A stretch of 34,012 nt of DNA from Helicobacteraceae bacterium (GTDB taxonomy: Bacteria > Campylobacterota > Campylobacteria > Campylobacterales > SZUA-545): positions 1-34,012 of the forward strand of contig JAITRJ010000039.1 in assembly GCA_031288475.1 (NCBI GenBank). Direction: 5' to 3'. Shown one piece after another: positions 33,269 through 34,012 of this stretch (the first letter of the stretch is position 1; each line of letters opens with the position of its first letter). A program made the translations under genes and the position numbers. The notes below the pieces were generated by a model. That model had not been told where the DNA came from and searched no databases. It saw only the letters and a list, made by a program, of their open reading frames with translations.

Positions 33269-33558
33269 AAAAGCTGAAAATCGCGGCGCTTTTAGCGGCG
33301 CTGGCGCTGTTTGGAATCGGCTGCGGAGAAGGCGGCGGAAGCAGCGGCTCGGCGATAAAAGGCAGCGGCAATAAGGGAGTTTCGGTAGGTCAGGACGGCT
33401 TTACCGACGATACAAAGTTCGTTGATGAAAACGGCAATCAGGTCGATCGCATCGGCGACATTCAATCGGACGGCACGGGGGAAGTTCCGCCCAGGGCTCC
33501 CTCGTTCGTAAGACCCGCGAACATTCCAGAGGTGCCGGTTCCTCCGGCGGCTGGCTGA
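33265..33558 (+). CDS. small Gly/Ser-rich lipoprotein
   Basis: The 97-residue product has a signal peptide ending F-G-I-G-C (Cys20), a Gly/Ser-rich segment just after the lipid Cys, an acidic middle (D-D-T-K-F-V-D-E-N-G-N-Q-V-D) and a Pro-rich end (P-E-V-P-V-P-P-A-A-G). The ATG overlaps the previous stop (ATGA). The last ten codons and the stop belong to a 52-bp direct repeat that occurs again at 33690. A hairpin with a short T-run follows. Confidence 0.75.
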   Translation: MKKLKIAALLAALALFGIGCGEGGGSSGSAIKGSGNKGVSVGQDGFTDDTKFVDENGNQVDRIGDIQSDGTGEVPPRAPSFVRPANIPEVPVPPAAG

Positions 33559-33577
33559 CGCGGCGGCAAAACGCCGA
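33526..33577 (+). repeat. 52-bp direct repeat, copy 1
   Basis: It is identical to 33690-33741 except for one base (T at 33532, C at 33696). It covers the last codons and stop of the small lipoprotein gene and includes a hairpin CGGCG-GCAAAA-CGCCG just after the stop. Confidence 0.9.
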
Positions 33578-33590
33578 AAGGATCGGCTTC

Positions 33591-33629
33591 GCAAGGGGCG
33601 GGATTGGCTGACGCCGCCCGCCCCTTTGC
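33591..33629 (+). terminator. strong GC hairpin, probable terminator after the exported-protein genes
   Basis: AAGGGGCGGG (33593-33602) pairs perfectly with CCCGCCCCTT (33617-33626) across a 14-nt loop. Only three T follow, so it would be a weak intrinsic terminator or an RNA 3'-end stabiliser. It lies 35 nt after the lipoprotein stop. Confidence 0.5.
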
Positions 33630-33668
33630 CGTTTGGCGCAGACCGGAAATCTCTGGCGCGCTTCTGTA

Positions 33669-33692
33669 TGGCAGGCAGCGCGTATCCTGCCA
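33669..33692. repeat. inverted repeat beside repeat copy 2
   Basis: TGGCAGG (33669-33675) pairs with CCTGCCA (33686-33692), and a further GGCGC/GCGCC pair flanks it, so a larger stem is possible. Its right arm runs into the start of the second 52-bp repeat. Confidence 0.5.
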
Positions 33693-33741
33693 GAGGCGCC
33701 GGTTCCTCCGGCGGCTGGCTGACGCGGCGGCAAAACGCCGA
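33690..33741 (+). repeat. 52-bp direct repeat, copy 2
   Basis: It lies 164 nt downstream of copy 1 with one mismatch. Here it is not part of a recognisable gene. The 164-nt spacing is not a multiple of three, so the pair is not a coding tandem repeat. Confidence 0.9.
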
Positions 33742-33860
33742 TACAGAGACTTTCGCTGATTTAATTCCATTGGTTAAGGAAAAGCTGTTTGGACGCGGAT
33801 GTGAGTTGCGCTTTGAAACGGCTTTGCGCCTCTTTAATCCTCGCGCCTCAGAGTCCAGCG

Positions 33861-33895
33861 TTCAGTTCCGATGGCGGTAACGGCGGAGGTTCTGG
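33861..33895 (+). repeat. 35-bp direct repeat (Gly-rich coding type), copy 1
   Basis: It repeats at 33975-34009 with one mismatch. The spacing is 114 nt, an exact 38 codons, and in the shared frame both copies read F-S-S-D-G-G-N-G-G-G-S-G. Confidence 0.85.
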
Positions 33896-33974
33896 CGGCG
33901 GCGTATCGGTATCGCAACCAAACGCACCGACGAGAAAGAACCCTGTTTGATCGCCGCCGCTCGCTATTGCGGCT

Positions 33975-34009
33975 TTCAGTTCCGATGGCGGTAACGGCGG
34001 AGGCTCTGG
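33975..34009 (+). repeat. 35-bp direct repeat (Gly-rich coding type), copy 2
   Basis: Second copy of the repeat at 33861, three bases before the right edge of the window, so further copies may lie beyond. Confidence 0.85.
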
Positions 34010-34012
34010 AGG

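Larger units (their letters stand above)
33559..34012. other. repeat-rich stretch without a confident gene
   Basis: Apart from the repeats and hairpins listed, one weak plus-strand frame from TTG 33813 to the stop at 33948-33950 could encode 45 residues with a signal-like start (LKRLCASLILAPQSPAFSSD) and a Gly-rich tail. After the stop the same frame repeats the Gly-rich segment at 33975. It may be a decayed small secreted protein. Confidence 0.4.

Noticed and set aside
33626-33880. 84-codon plus-strand open frame with TTG start
   Set aside because: It starts inside a hairpin, crosses the 52-bp repeat and has no ribosome site. Repeats and a Gly-rich alternative frame fit the region better.

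Overview
This window looks like chromosomal DNA of a Campylobacterota (epsilonproteobacterial) organism. The support is gene content and order: a very large flagellar hook protein with a sigma-54 type promoter, a Maf-type flagellin-modification protein, the linked run rplI-hslV-hslU-era, an HslV that begins MFEATT, a Csd6/Pgp2-type peptidoglycan peptidase and a short DksA-like protein. Base composition is GC-richer than most described members of that phylum, and GATC is clearly over-represented. The species cannot be named from this sequence.

Layout. Positions 1-6608: the start of an HhH-GPD DNA glycosylase (minus, cut by the window edge), a probably frame-broken small gene, flgE, maf, and on the minus strand a GAF-type histidine kinase preceded by a 50-residue coiled-coil gene. 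Positions 6681-21643: one uninterrupted plus-strand gene train with gaps of at most about 30 nt and many ATGA overlaps. It holds rplI, hslV, hslU, era, an L,D-peptidase, a type IV pilus/MSHA-like assembly set (fused PilM-PilN protein, PilO-like, PilP/MshK-like, secretin MshL, ATPase MshM, TPR protein MshN, an unrecognised periplasmic protein, ATPase MshE), a REC-GGDEF diguanylate cyclase and glutamine-dependent NAD synthetase. Positions 21644-23243: a decayed island with a formylglycine-generating-enzyme-like pseudogene, a LarC fragment and one solitary CRISPR-repeat-like sequence.

Positions 23244-26002: a small copper-chaperone-like protein, manganese exporter MntP, glycogen synthase GlgA and DksA. 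Positions 26066-33558: a run of exported proteins, namely two lipoproteins, a 1253-residue secreted protein, a small secreted protein and a small lipoprotein. The window ends in repeat-rich DNA (33526-34012) with two families of direct repeats.

The most interesting biology is the junction of mshE and the diguanylate cyclase. The N-terminus of MshE carries two copies of the known MshEN cyclic-di-GMP-binding pattern, and the next gene, overlapping it by 14 nt, encodes an intact response-regulator diguanylate cyclase with an I-site. This suggests a pilus or secretion motor packaged with its own second-messenger source. No platform (PilC/MshG) or pilin gene is linked to it here. The exported-protein cluster at the right end is the least understood part of the window.
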